Made by a program: the position numbers and the translations under genes. 64,000 nucleotides of DNA from Leishmania infantum JPCM5 (taxonomy: Eukaryota > Euglenozoa > Kinetoplastea > Trypanosomatida > Trypanosomatidae). Under the pieces are notes generated by a model, which worked only from the letters and a program-made list of their open reading frames with translations, made no database searches and had not been told where the DNA came from. This document shows positions 56,227-64,000 of this stretch, piece after piece. Numbering within the stretch: the first letter of the stretch is position 1; each line of letters opens with the position of its first letter. The stretch covers positions 404,928 to 468,927 of the forward strand of contig NC_009405.2 of assembly GCF_000002875.2 (NCBI RefSeq). Direction: 5' to 3'.

Positions 56227-57138
56227 TCACAGCGGGGAATAGCCGAGCTCCATGTACCGTGCGCGCAGCTCTTCTTCGCTCTCCCTATCTTCTGCTTGCT
56301 GCTGCCGCTGCTGTTCCTCCGCGTCCTCGTCACCTCCGGCCAACAAGCCAAAGCAAAGTCCAGCATCTGCGTCGGCGTCGTGAGGGGGCCGCTTACCATA
56401 TCTTCTTGCGTGAATCATCGCCGTCGTCTCCGCGTGCTCATCTGCCAACATGCCTGTCTCGTGCGAGGCAAGTCGCTGAGGGGAGGCGCCATCCTGCAAG
56501 GCTGCGGCCTCGGCGACAACGCCAGAACGGTGATCGGCTACCATGTCGGCTACAAGTTGACGGGCGGCAGCGAGGCGCTTGACAGCGTCTGCTTGCGCAT
56601 CGAAGCCACTTGGCTGCTGAGACTGTGGCGTGGACGTGACAGCCACATCCGCCGCTCCTGATGGCGCTCTCGCGGTGTCCGTGCTCAGCAGCTCGTGCAG
56701 GAGTTGTGCGTGCATCAGGAGACCTTCGTAAGCCTTCTGAATAGACTCGATGCAGCGGCCCAAGTCCTCCAGGTTCACACTCGCCTCGCAGTAGCGATCA
56801 CGACAGCCATTTTCCATGTCACGACTATGCGACGACGCTGTGGCTTCTTCTTCCTGCGGCTGCATCTGCGCATCCCTCTGCCTCGCCTTCTGCGCAGCAG
56901 CCGCTCTGCCACCTTCCCGCCCGCCGCTGGAGCTCAGGTGCACCTCGATACCGTCAAAGTAACCAAGCCGCTCGCTCACGGCAATACGCACTGCCTCCTT
57001 AATAATCTCTTGCTCCACCATCGGGTCCCCCAAGTCTGCAAGCAGGCTCAGGTTGAGCGGAATGTCCAGCGAGCCCTTCACCTGTACATGCACGCATGCC
57101 GTGGCAGCGATACGGCCGCCTCCGTGGATGGCTTTCAT
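56227..57138 (-). CDS. 303-aa protein, function unknown
   Basis: I chose the ATG at 57138; the open frame begins four codons earlier only with TTG. Residues 1-70 look folded and beta-rich, then helical (CVHVQVKGSLDIPLNLSLLA, then a helix ending near ERLGYFDGIEVHLSS), and are the most likely conserved domain. Residues 75-110 are low complexity. Residues about 120-155 form a helix with LEDLGRCIESIQKAYEGLLM. The C-terminal third is Ala/Asp/Glu/Gln rich and ends in LRARYMELGYSPL, which looks like a short conserved tail. There is no membrane span, signal peptide or catalytic motif. A predicted minus-strand acceptor AG at 57233-57232 gives a leader of about 94 nt. No family was recognised. Confidence 0.8.
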   Translation of the reverse strand: MKAIHGGGRIAATACVHVQVKGSLDIPLNLSLLADLGDPMVEQEIIKEAVRIAVSERLGYFDGIEVHLSSSGGREGGRAAAAQKARQRDAQMQPQEEEATASSHSRDMENGCRDRYCEASVNLEDLGRCIESIQKAYEGLLMHAQLLHELLSTDTARAPSGAADVAVTSTPQSQQPSGFDAQADAVKRLAAARQLVADMVADHRSGVVAEAAALQDGASPQRLASHETGMLADEHAETTAMIHARRYGKRPPHDADADAGLCFGLLAGGDEDAEEQQRQQQAEDRESEEELRARYMELGYSPL

Positions 57139-58215
57139 CGTCTGCCACAAGTGCGCAAAGAAGAACAGCGCACACCGAGGCCTGCGCTGGGCGCGCGTGT
57201 GCGTCGCCGGTGATGCACAAGTGCGAGTGGGCTCCCGAGAAGGAGAACGTAATCAAGGAAAGGCGGTGGAGATGTGAGAGAGGGAGGGAGAGAGAGAGCA
57301 ACAAAGAACTGCGCAGCACAACGAGCACGCCGATTTCTGATGTAGAGTTAGTGTAGATGGCCACGTTGCGGTTGCCAAGTGAGGAGCGGTTGTAGGCCAC
57401 ACGAGGGCGTGGCGCTAAACTGAAGAGAGAGAGGGTGGAGAGAGAAGGCACCGTCGGTGCTTGAGCGTGCGTGAGGGTGCCCGATCCGGAGCAGGGATGC
57501 GTGTATGCATGCACTTGTACGTGTGCGTGCGTCTACCCGTGCTCAAGTGCCTGCTCGTCGATGTTTGCTCGTGCCGGTGGTGGTGGTGATGTATGTGCTC
57601 GTGCAATCATCGCCCAGCAGGTGCTGCGGGAAAACAATAGTGGGAGGAAGGAGGGGGTGCGTCGACGGTAAAGAAGGGAAAGATGCACACCGCCACAACG
57701 ACGGGGGACAAGTGGGTGGGGGCGCACATCATCGTGCCATATCCCGCTACTCCATACCCATGCGTCCGCGGTGTCATGGAAAGCGCGCCCTCCCAGTAGG
57801 CAAACGGAAGATGCCGCAGAACCGTCCGTGCCGTCCGCAGCCTCGGCAAAGACGAGCGAGGGCATCCGACTGATGACGCGGAGGAAGGCGGAAGACGAGA
57901 GGAGAACATTCCGCTGCAGCGGCTTGGTCTTTCTGCGCTGCTCTCTCTCTTTCCGTGTGAACGTGCATGCGTATCCTGAGGAGGGGGAGGAAGTCCGTCT
58001 ATGGTTACGTGCGCGCATGCCGAGAGATGCATGCGGCAGTTCCCCGCCGCTTCTGTACGGAGCGGGAGAAGCGTGTGTGTATGCGGGCTCTTTCTGATGG
58101 CACATGCGGCTGAATGAGCGCGTTGTGTTGCGTGCGCGCTTGCAATGCCTGGGTGCAGCGTTGCAGTTGGAACTCCCCTTTGCCCCCTCTCCCCCCCCGC
58201 ACAGGCGTGGGAGGG
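57139..58215. other. Intergenic region between the 1685-aa coiled-coil gene and the 303-aa gene
   Basis: No gene is seen. A GA-rich stretch (57272-57300) is a minus-strand pyrimidine tract leading to AG at 57233-57232. Further GA/GT-rich stretches lie at 57420-57445 and 57575-57595. The rest is probably 3' UTR of the coiled-coil gene. Confidence 0.65.
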
Positions 58216-61200
58216 TCACAGCGTGTCCATCACGCGCGTGCCGTGGACGCAGAAGAGCTGCCCGTACTCTTTCTCGTGCTGCGTGATGTCGCGGCGGAGC
58301 TGCTCTGTCAGCCGCTGCAACTCCAGCTGCAGCGGCTCGAGTTGCTTGCCCTCCGCCTTGCCTCGCGTCTTGGCCGGCGGCGAAACGGCCGCCGATGTAG
58401 TAGCACTCTTCTTACCATCGGTAAGCACGCCAGTGAACGATGGTGAAGTGGCGGAGACGGAGACGTGGACGGCGTCATCGGTATCGTAATCGCTGTCCTC
58501 GGCGCTCCAGCGCTTCAGTTTAGCATCAGACTTGCTGTTAATGGAGAGTGATGCCAAGGGTCGGACATTGGCGAGGGCGCGCAACTGCCGCTGCACGTAC
58601 TCGCGACGTGTCAGGGCCTCTAAGAGAGGCAGCTGCGCCTCCAACCGTCGCTGCTCCCTCAGCAGCGCGTCTTGCAACACCGCCGCTGGTGCCTCTTGCT
58701 CAAGCGAGTCTGCGTAGTTGAGAAAGGTGCGTTGGTCTTCAGAGGGAACCTCCAGCACGTCCCACAGCTGCCGAAGACGCTGCTTTGACCTTTGCACCAA
58801 ATCTGCACGCGGCTCCTGCTCGTGGTTGTGGTGATGGCTGTGATGGTGATGCGCTGCCGGAAGTTCAACGGGAGCAGCTGGAGAGATGAGCAGAGGGCTT
58901 CCCTGCGCGGTCGCCGAGCACGGAGCAGCGGGAGTCGAGAGGGTCACGGTTGCAGCACGACTACTGCGCCTCCTGTCGAGAGGCGTTCGGGACTCCGGTG
59001 CCGTGACAAGAATGGGAGTGTCCGGTGCGGGGAAGGCATGTGTGGAGACGCTCGCCTTCTGCTGCGGCTGAGCCTCAGGCGGTCGACGGTGAGCGTGCTG
59101 ACGCTGCAGCATCTTGGCTGCAAAGCGCCGTTCCTCCTCCTCAAGACAACGACGCGCAAGCTCTTCGCGCTCCACTTGCATATCGTGCTGCATCTGCTCC
59201 AGTAACCCGCGGTACTGCTCGTCCAGTGCGCGATAGGCCGCTGCTTGCTGCTGCTCCCACGAAACACGGAGCTCGGCCGCGTCGGCCGCGGCTGCAGTTG
59301 CGCGTTCGTCTGCGGCGCGTCGGTCGCGGCGCTCATCCTCGAGGAGTTGCTGCCAGCTTTCCTGCTGGGCCTCCCACGTGGACTGCAGAGCAGCTTCGGT
59401 GGCCTCGTGCTCTTCGCGGAGTTTGCACGCCTGCGCCTTGAGATCCACCTCATGGCGAACCTGCAGTCGCGCCAGCTCCTCCTGCTGGCGCTGCTGCTGC
59501 TCCCCAAGGGCTCGCTCGTGGGCGAGGAGCAGCTCGGCAAGTTGCTTCTGCTGCTGCTCCATGAAGCAGGCTACCCTCTCGTCCGCACCAGCTTGAATGC
59601 GGTCCGCCTCCGCTTGCACGCGCGTGTACAGGGAGGCTTGTAGCTCGGCGTAGCCCCGATTTCGCTCCTCGATAGCGTTGCGAAGGCCCGCGATGCTCTC
59701 CTCGTACTCGGCGCGCAGCGTCGCCTCCTGCTCGTCTCGAACGCGCTGCTCCAGCAGGTACGACCCCGCTTCTATGCTGCTTAGCTGTCTTGCCTGCGCG
59801 TCGCAACGCTGCTGCAGCTCTGCAATCTGCTGCTCGTACAGGCGACGCATATCCTGCATCCGCGCAGATGCGGCGTTCTCATACGCCTCGCGCGCCGCGT
59901 CCGCTTGCTGCTGGAGGCGCGTGATGCCATCCTGCGCCACCGAGCGTTCTGCTGCAAGCGCCGCTGCGTGCTGGGAGCGCTGGGCAGCCAACTGCCGCTC
60001 GAGGGCCTCCCTTACCTCTCGCACATGAGCCTCATGCTCCCGTTCGCGTGCCTCGCGGTCCTTCTCAAACTGCGCGGCCTGCTGCTGCTGAGCGGTGTGC
60101 CACTGGGCTTTCTCCACCGCCAGCACTTCCTGCAACTTGGCAGCGGCCGCCTCACTGTAGGCGTCGAGCGAAGCAGTGCGTGCGGCCGCCCAGGCTGCCT
60201 CGCGCGCGCGCATGGCCTCTGCCTCCTGAGAGAGATGGCGTTGCTGCGCATCTTGCAACGCGGCCATCTGGACTGCGTGGCGCTCGTCATGCAGACGCAT
60301 CTCCTCGCTGTGGAGCTGCTGCACACACGCCAGCTCTTGCATCCGCAACTCCTGCCACGTGGTGAAGCGCTGCAGCAGCTCAGTTTCCAGCAGTCGCATC
60401 CAGTCCTTTTCGGCGGCGGCCAGCTGCTCCGCCAGCCGCATCTCCATCTCACCTCGAACGACCCTCCGTATGTCTTGCTCCATCACGGCCTGCTGCCGCG
60501 CGAGCTGGGCGTGCTTACTGCGCAAGATGGCCTCTTGTTCTTCCAACTCTGCGAGCTGCTTCGCGTGCTGAGCAGCGACGTGTGCCGTCAGTTGCTGCAG
60601 TGAGGCTTCCTTGTCCTCCGCGCGGCGACGTCGCCACTCTGCTTCGGCAATTTCGAGCTGCTTCTCGCGCACCGCCAGTGCATCCTCGCCGGCACGCACG
60701 CGCCTCTCCGCTTCTGCTTCCACCTGGCGTTGCGCCGCAGCGTGCTGCCGCTCGAGACGCTCCAGTGCACGCTGCGAGGCCTCTTTCTCCCTCATGATGA
60801 CGTCTTGCAGCTCTTCTTGGTGGGCCCTGCGCTCGGCTACACAGTTTTCCTCCAGTGCTTGCTCGCGCCGCTGCACCTCCTCGAGGAGTGCCGCCCGCAG
60901 CGCACGGTGCTGCTGCTCCATCGCTTTACAGTGGGCTCGCTGTTGCTGACGGCACTCCTCGAGCCGAGCTGACCATAGCGCTGCCGCTTCCTCTACGGCC
61001 TGCTGCACTCGAGTCGCGTGCTCCGCCCGAGCCTCGTGCAGCTCCTTCTCAAGCTCCATCACTCGTTTCACCGCGGTCGTCGCGGTTGTGAAGCCGGCAC
61101 CAGAACCGTCATTGCCATTGCAGACCGTCTTAAGTTTCTCCTTGTACTGTTGCAGTACCGCATCGTAGGCCGCCTCGAGGCTGTTCAGTTGCGAGGTGTA

Positions 61201-63273
61201 GCGTGCTTCTTCGGCCTGACGCGCGTCCTGCACCGCTGCCTCGTGCGCAAGCTCCTCGCGCCGCAGCTGATCCTTCAGCTGCTGAACTTGCACCGAGAGA
61301 CCCTCCTTTTCCCTTTCCAATCTCCGCACCGTCGCCTGGGCACTCCGGAGCGCATCGTCAACGGCGGCAGTCTGTTGCTCCTGCTGGCGCGTCAGATGCT
61401 CCTCCCATGCTGCGTGTTCTCTTTCATGCTCCTCCTTTAGCTTGGCCTCCTTGGCGGCACTGGTGCTGCGCACCTTCTCTAGGGCCTCCTCGTGCAGACG
61501 CATCAGCCGCAGCACGGCGGCGCGGTGCGCCTCCTGCTCCGCCGTCCACCGAGCCTGCCACCGCGAATCCACTGATTCCTCGGCGAAGTGCAGCTGCTGC
61601 GCGACGGCTTCCGCCACTTGCAAAGTGCATTGCTCCGACTGACGCACCGCCTCCTGCTTCTCTGCTGACACGCGGCTCACCTCCTTGTGCAAGGCGTGTA
61701 TGATGCTTGCGTAGTCATGCTGCAGGCGCTGCACGTACTCCGCCGTCTCTTCCGTAGACGCAACGTACTCGCTGGCCAGGCTTTCGTACGCCACAAGGTA
61801 CTCCTGACCCACCTGTGCTTGCCGGCGTGTATGCTCGTGGAGCAGCTGCTCCCGCAGCGCCGTGATGTCGCGCATCGCAATGTGCAGCGTCTCCAGCTGG
61901 CGACGACTCGCTTCACGGGCAGCCACCTCGCCGGTTTCGACCATGCGGGCGTGCTCGTCCTTCAAGAAGCTGCGCCACTGCGCCTCTCGGTGTGCCGCTT
62001 GCTCATCCATCAGCCGCTGCCGCTCCGCCATGTCTTGCTCGAGTACACGGCGGTACTCCTCCTTGAAGGACTCGACTTGCTCCTGGACGGCAGCCGCGAT
62101 GGCCGCATGCTGCGCACGCTCCGTCTCCACTGTGGACTTGGCCACCGACAAGAGGTGCTGCTGGAGGCGCTTTGCCAGTGCATCCTGCTGCTCTGCAAGC
62201 GTCGCGCGCAGGCGGGAAAGGAGCGCATCCTCACACGCAGCGCGAGTCTGCTCGAGACTCTCGGCACTTCGCTTCCACTCGGCCGTGACGCGCTGCAGAA
62301 CGCCTTCCAGGCGCTCTCGGCTGGCGGTGTCGCGGAATTGAATGAGTGACTCGTAGTCGATCAAGAGCTGCGCCGTCCGCTCCGTGATGTCGTCGTCCGA
62401 TTGCCGCCTCTGCGCTTCTTCGCGCAGCTGCCGGGTGCGCTGCTGCAGGTGCGCCCGCTTCTCAAAACTGTAGAGGCGTTGCATCTCCGCCAGCTTCTGC
62501 CGGGTGCGCTGAAGCTCGTCGGCCAGCTCGCCAGACGACGTGGGATGACGCTCGTTGTCCGCCGCAGCTTCTGGCGACGGCGAGGGTCTTTTATGGAGCA
62601 CAGCATTCGCACCTGCTCGCGTGCCAGACGGCGGCAGAGCCACGGATGCGACACCCGGGTCCGGATGCCGCCCGGCTGCTGCGCGGTCGTGTGAATCCAC
62701 CCGTGCTTCTGCATTTCGACGCCGTCGATCTTGCAACAGCGCCGACGGCTGCGCGGGATCGACGTCTAAGGTAGCCGTTACGGGGACCTCTGGGCATAGT
62801 GGTGGCGCAGCCGTGGCGATGCTGTCCGGCGGCGAAGCGGAGCGCATCTGAGAAGCGCTGCTTTCCCGCTCGCCTTCACTAGAGAAAGCAACAGTGCTGC
62901 GGATCTTGCCGGGGTACGGCCGCGCCGCTTGGCCTTGGCGGCTGTGTGGGCCCTTCTTGCCATCACGGTGAGTTTCGACAGGCGCCTCCGACACGCTGCG
63001 ATCGCAGCTGTGCGACCGCGCCACGGAGGCAGAGAGGCGCTCCTTGGCCAGCATGATGTTTGCCAGCACGTTCGGCGGCTGTTGCTGCTGCTGGTGCTGG
63101 TGCGGTTCCAGCTGTGTGTGCGCCCTGTAAAACTCATGGAGTGTCTCCGATAGCGTTGATGGCATGCTTGTCAGCTGCTGCTGCGACGACGACTTCACGG
63201 GCACCGCTGCATTATCTACCGAGTTTTGTTGCTGCTGCAGAGGCTGCAGTGCCGTGGTGCCTTGGCGCCACAT
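58216..63273 (-). CDS. 1685-aa coiled-coil protein, unknown function
   Basis: Residues 1-260 are Ser/Pro/Gln rich and probably disordered. Residues about 265-1420 form one almost continuous coiled coil dominated by Glu, Gln, Ala, Arg and Leu. A His-rich cluster (HHHHSHHHNH) is at about 1474-1484. The last 190 residues hold a compact helical segment with LRQLWDVLEVPSEDQRTFLN, resembling the LWxxLxVPxExRxxFL motif of some centrosome and spindle coiled-coil proteins, and then a final helix before the C-terminus. No motor, membrane span or catalytic motif is seen. A structural role in the cytoskeleton or flagellum is likely by type only. A predicted acceptor lies at 63474-63473 on the minus strand. 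Confidence 0.88.
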   Translation of the reverse strand: MWRQGTTALQPLQQQQNSVDNAAVPVKSSSQQQLTSMPSTLSETLHEFYRAHTQLEPHQHQQQQQPPNVLANIMLAKERLSASVARSHSCDRSVSEAPVETHRDGKKGPHSRQGQAARPYPGKIRSTVAFSSEGERESSASQMRSASPPDSIATAAPPLCPEVPVTATLDVDPAQPSALLQDRRRRNAEARVDSHDRAAAGRHPDPGVASVALPPSGTRAGANAVLHKRPSPSPEAAADNERHPTSSGELADELQRTRQKLAEMQRLYSFEKRAHLQQRTRQLREEAQRRQSDDDITERTAQLLIDYESLIQFRDTASRERLEGVLQRVTAEWKRSAESLEQTRAACEDALLSRLRATLAEQQDALAKRLQQHLLSVAKSTVETERAQHAAIAAAVQEQVESFKEEYRRVLEQDMAERQRLMDEQAAHREAQWRSFLKDEHARMVETGEVAAREASRRQLETLHIAMRDITALREQLLHEHTRRQAQVGQEYLVAYESLASEYVASTEETAEYVQRLQHDYASIIHALHKEVSRVSAEKQEAVRQSEQCTLQVAEAVAQQLHFAEESVDSRWQARWTAEQEAHRAAVLRLMRLHEEALEKVRSTSAAKEAKLKEEHEREHAAWEEHLTRQQEQQTAAVDDALRSAQATVRRLEREKEGLSVQVQQLKDQLRREELAHEAAVQDARQAEEARYTSQLNSLEAAYDAVLQQYKEKLKTVCNGNDGSGAGFTTATTAVKRVMELEKELHEARAEHATRVQQAVEEAAALWSARLEECRQQQRAHCKAMEQQHRALRAALLEEVQRREQALEENCVAERRAHQEELQDVIMREKEASQRALERLERQHAAAQRQVEAEAERRVRAGEDALAVREKQLEIAEAEWRRRRAEDKEASLQQLTAHVAAQHAKQLAELEEQEAILRSKHAQLARQQAVMEQDIRRVVRGEMEMRLAEQLAAAEKDWMRLLETELLQRFTTWQELRMQELACVQQLHSEEMRLHDERHAVQMAALQDAQQRHLSQEAEAMRAREAAWAAARTASLDAYSEAAAAKLQEVLAVEKAQWHTAQQQQAAQFEKDREAREREHEAHVREVREALERQLAAQRSQHAAALAAERSVAQDGITRLQQQADAAREAYENAASARMQDMRRLYEQQIAELQQRCDAQARQLSSIEAGSYLLEQRVRDEQEATLRAEYEESIAGLRNAIEERNRGYAELQASLYTRVQAEADRIQAGADERVACFMEQQQKQLAELLLAHERALGEQQQRQQEELARLQVRHEVDLKAQACKLREEHEATEAALQSTWEAQQESWQQLLEDERRDRRAADERATAAAADAAELRVSWEQQQAAAYRALDEQYRGLLEQMQHDMQVEREELARRCLEEEERRFAAKMLQRQHAHRRPPEAQPQQKASVSTHAFPAPDTPILVTAPESRTPLDRRRSSRAATVTLSTPAAPCSATAQGSPLLISPAAPVELPAAHHHHSHHHNHEQEPRADLVQRSKQRLRQLWDVLEVPSEDQRTFLNYADSLEQEAPAAVLQDALLREQRRLEAQLPLLEALTRREYVQRQLRALANVRPLASLSINSKSDAKLKRWSAEDSDYDTDDAVHVSVSATSPSFTGVLTDGKKSATTSAAVSPPAKTRGKAEGKQLEPLQLELQRLTEQLRRDITQHEKEYGQLFCVHGTRVMDTL

Positions 63274-64000
63274 TTCGTACGCCGGCTACGGCTCCTTTTT
63301 CTTTTAAAAGCGTTTTCTATGATGGGGATGTGCGTGTGTGTGGGTGTGGGCGTAAGCGAATGTGTGTGCATCTGTGGATGCCAGACAATGATGGAAGAGC
63401 GCAGGGCAACGCGTACCCCCTCCATGCGACCTGTCATGGGCGCACAATACGATGAGGAGGGGAGGGGCGACGCTAGCGGGCAACAACGTGACCGCACAAA
63501 GAGAGGAGACAAGAAGAAAAGCGGCTCGAGTAGGCAATGCATCTACCACGCCCACATCGCACACCGAGGCACAGCGTGACGGAACCTTCTGGGCGTGAGC
63601 CGGTGCCGGTTCTCCCGTACCCCGCTGCGACTCTTTGTCCCTTTTTTTTTCTTTCGTTTTCCTCCACTGCTCCCACCCCCGCCCTTCCCCCAGTATCGCC
63701 TCCCTGCTAGCAGCACTCATCTGTGCTGATGGTGGCGGTGGCGGCAGCGAGAGCGAACAAAGGTGGTGGGGCGGGGGGTGGGGTGGGTCAAACTCCACCC
63801 GCGTCGGAGTGCACTTGTCCGCTGCTTGCTCTCATGTTATGTCGCCCCTGCTTTGGATCGCCGTCGCGAGGGGCGCCTTCTTTGCCTGTTCCTGTTGCGA
63901 GAAGGGGATAAGGGTATAAAGCCTGAACACGTACGCGCATCTGCATTGCGTGGTTGCGCTTCCAACCGTGCGTGTATGAGCTGACTGGGGGAAGGAAGAG
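63274..64000. other. Upstream region of the coiled-coil gene to the window edge
   Basis: No gene is seen. It contains GT-rich sequence (63328-63375), the predicted acceptor region (63473-63530), a T run (63642-63650) and G-rich stretches (63763-63785). Confidence 0.65.
63473..63530 (-). promoter_or_regulatory. Predicted spliced-leader acceptor of the 1685-aa coiled-coil gene
   Basis: A purine-rich + strand stretch (63498-63530) gives a minus-strand pyrimidine tract. The first AG after it is at 63474-63473, giving a leader of about 200 nt. Confidence 0.5.

Noticed and set aside
1..64000. CRISPR arrays, insertion sequences or bacterial operons
   Set aside because: Repeats present are simple dinucleotide or homopolymer tracts and gene duplication; all recognised genes are eukaryotic.

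Overview
The window looks like nuclear DNA of a Leishmania-type trypanosomatid. It is GC-rich and its protein genes have no introns. The intergenic regions are long and full of CA/GT, TA and homopolymer tracts. Most genes are preceded by a polypyrimidine tract and an AG, as expected for spliced-leader trans-splicing. The 5S rRNA and tRNAs lie in a small Pol III cluster at the point where coding direction flips. From memory, the order IFT172 / epsilon-tubulin / p28 / kinesin / L9 / S23 pair / CRK1 / CCT-delta matches Leishmania chromosome 21; this was not checked by search. The species cannot be decided from the sequence alone.

Layout. About 1-39.95 kb is one rightward (+) transcription unit. 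It holds the 3' end of IFT172, a 142-aa single-span membrane protein, a 2048-aa Ser/Ala-rich disordered protein, epsilon-tubulin, the inner-arm dynein light chain p28, an 822-aa coiled-coil protein and a 2129-aa kinesin with a degenerate FHA-like segment. These are followed by ribosomal protein L9 (uL6), two identical copies of ribosomal protein S23 (uS12), the cyclin-dependent kinase CRK1 and chaperonin CCT-delta. About 39.95-41.6 kb is a convergent strand-switch region with a 5S rRNA gene, tRNA-Pro(AGG), tRNA-Val(AAC) and tRNA-Lys(CTT), all on +. From 41.6 kb to the end, every gene is leftward (-): a TFIIIC tau95/GTF3C5-like subunit, a 1769-aa TPR plus IQ-repeat protein, a WD40 protein resembling U4/U6 snRNP PRP4, a golgin-84-like protein, a 303-aa unknown and a 1685-aa coiled-coil protein.

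How the genes relate. Trypanosomatid polycistrons do not group genes by pathway, but the + unit is rich in flagellum and microtubule genes (IFT172, epsilon-tubulin, p28, kinesin). The strand switch brings Pol III genes next to a gene for a Pol III assembly factor. Start codons were chosen mainly as the first ATG after the best trans-splice acceptor. That rule excludes several longer open frames and raises real doubt about the p28 start. The observations most worth following up are seven copies of an F/Y-S/A-R-x-x-S/T motif in the kinesin tail, a strong hairpin between tRNA-Pro and tRNA-Val, the TFIIIC subunit beside the Pol III cluster, the 5-nt predicted leader of the PRP4-like gene, and the zinc-ribbon cysteines at the IFT172 C-terminus.
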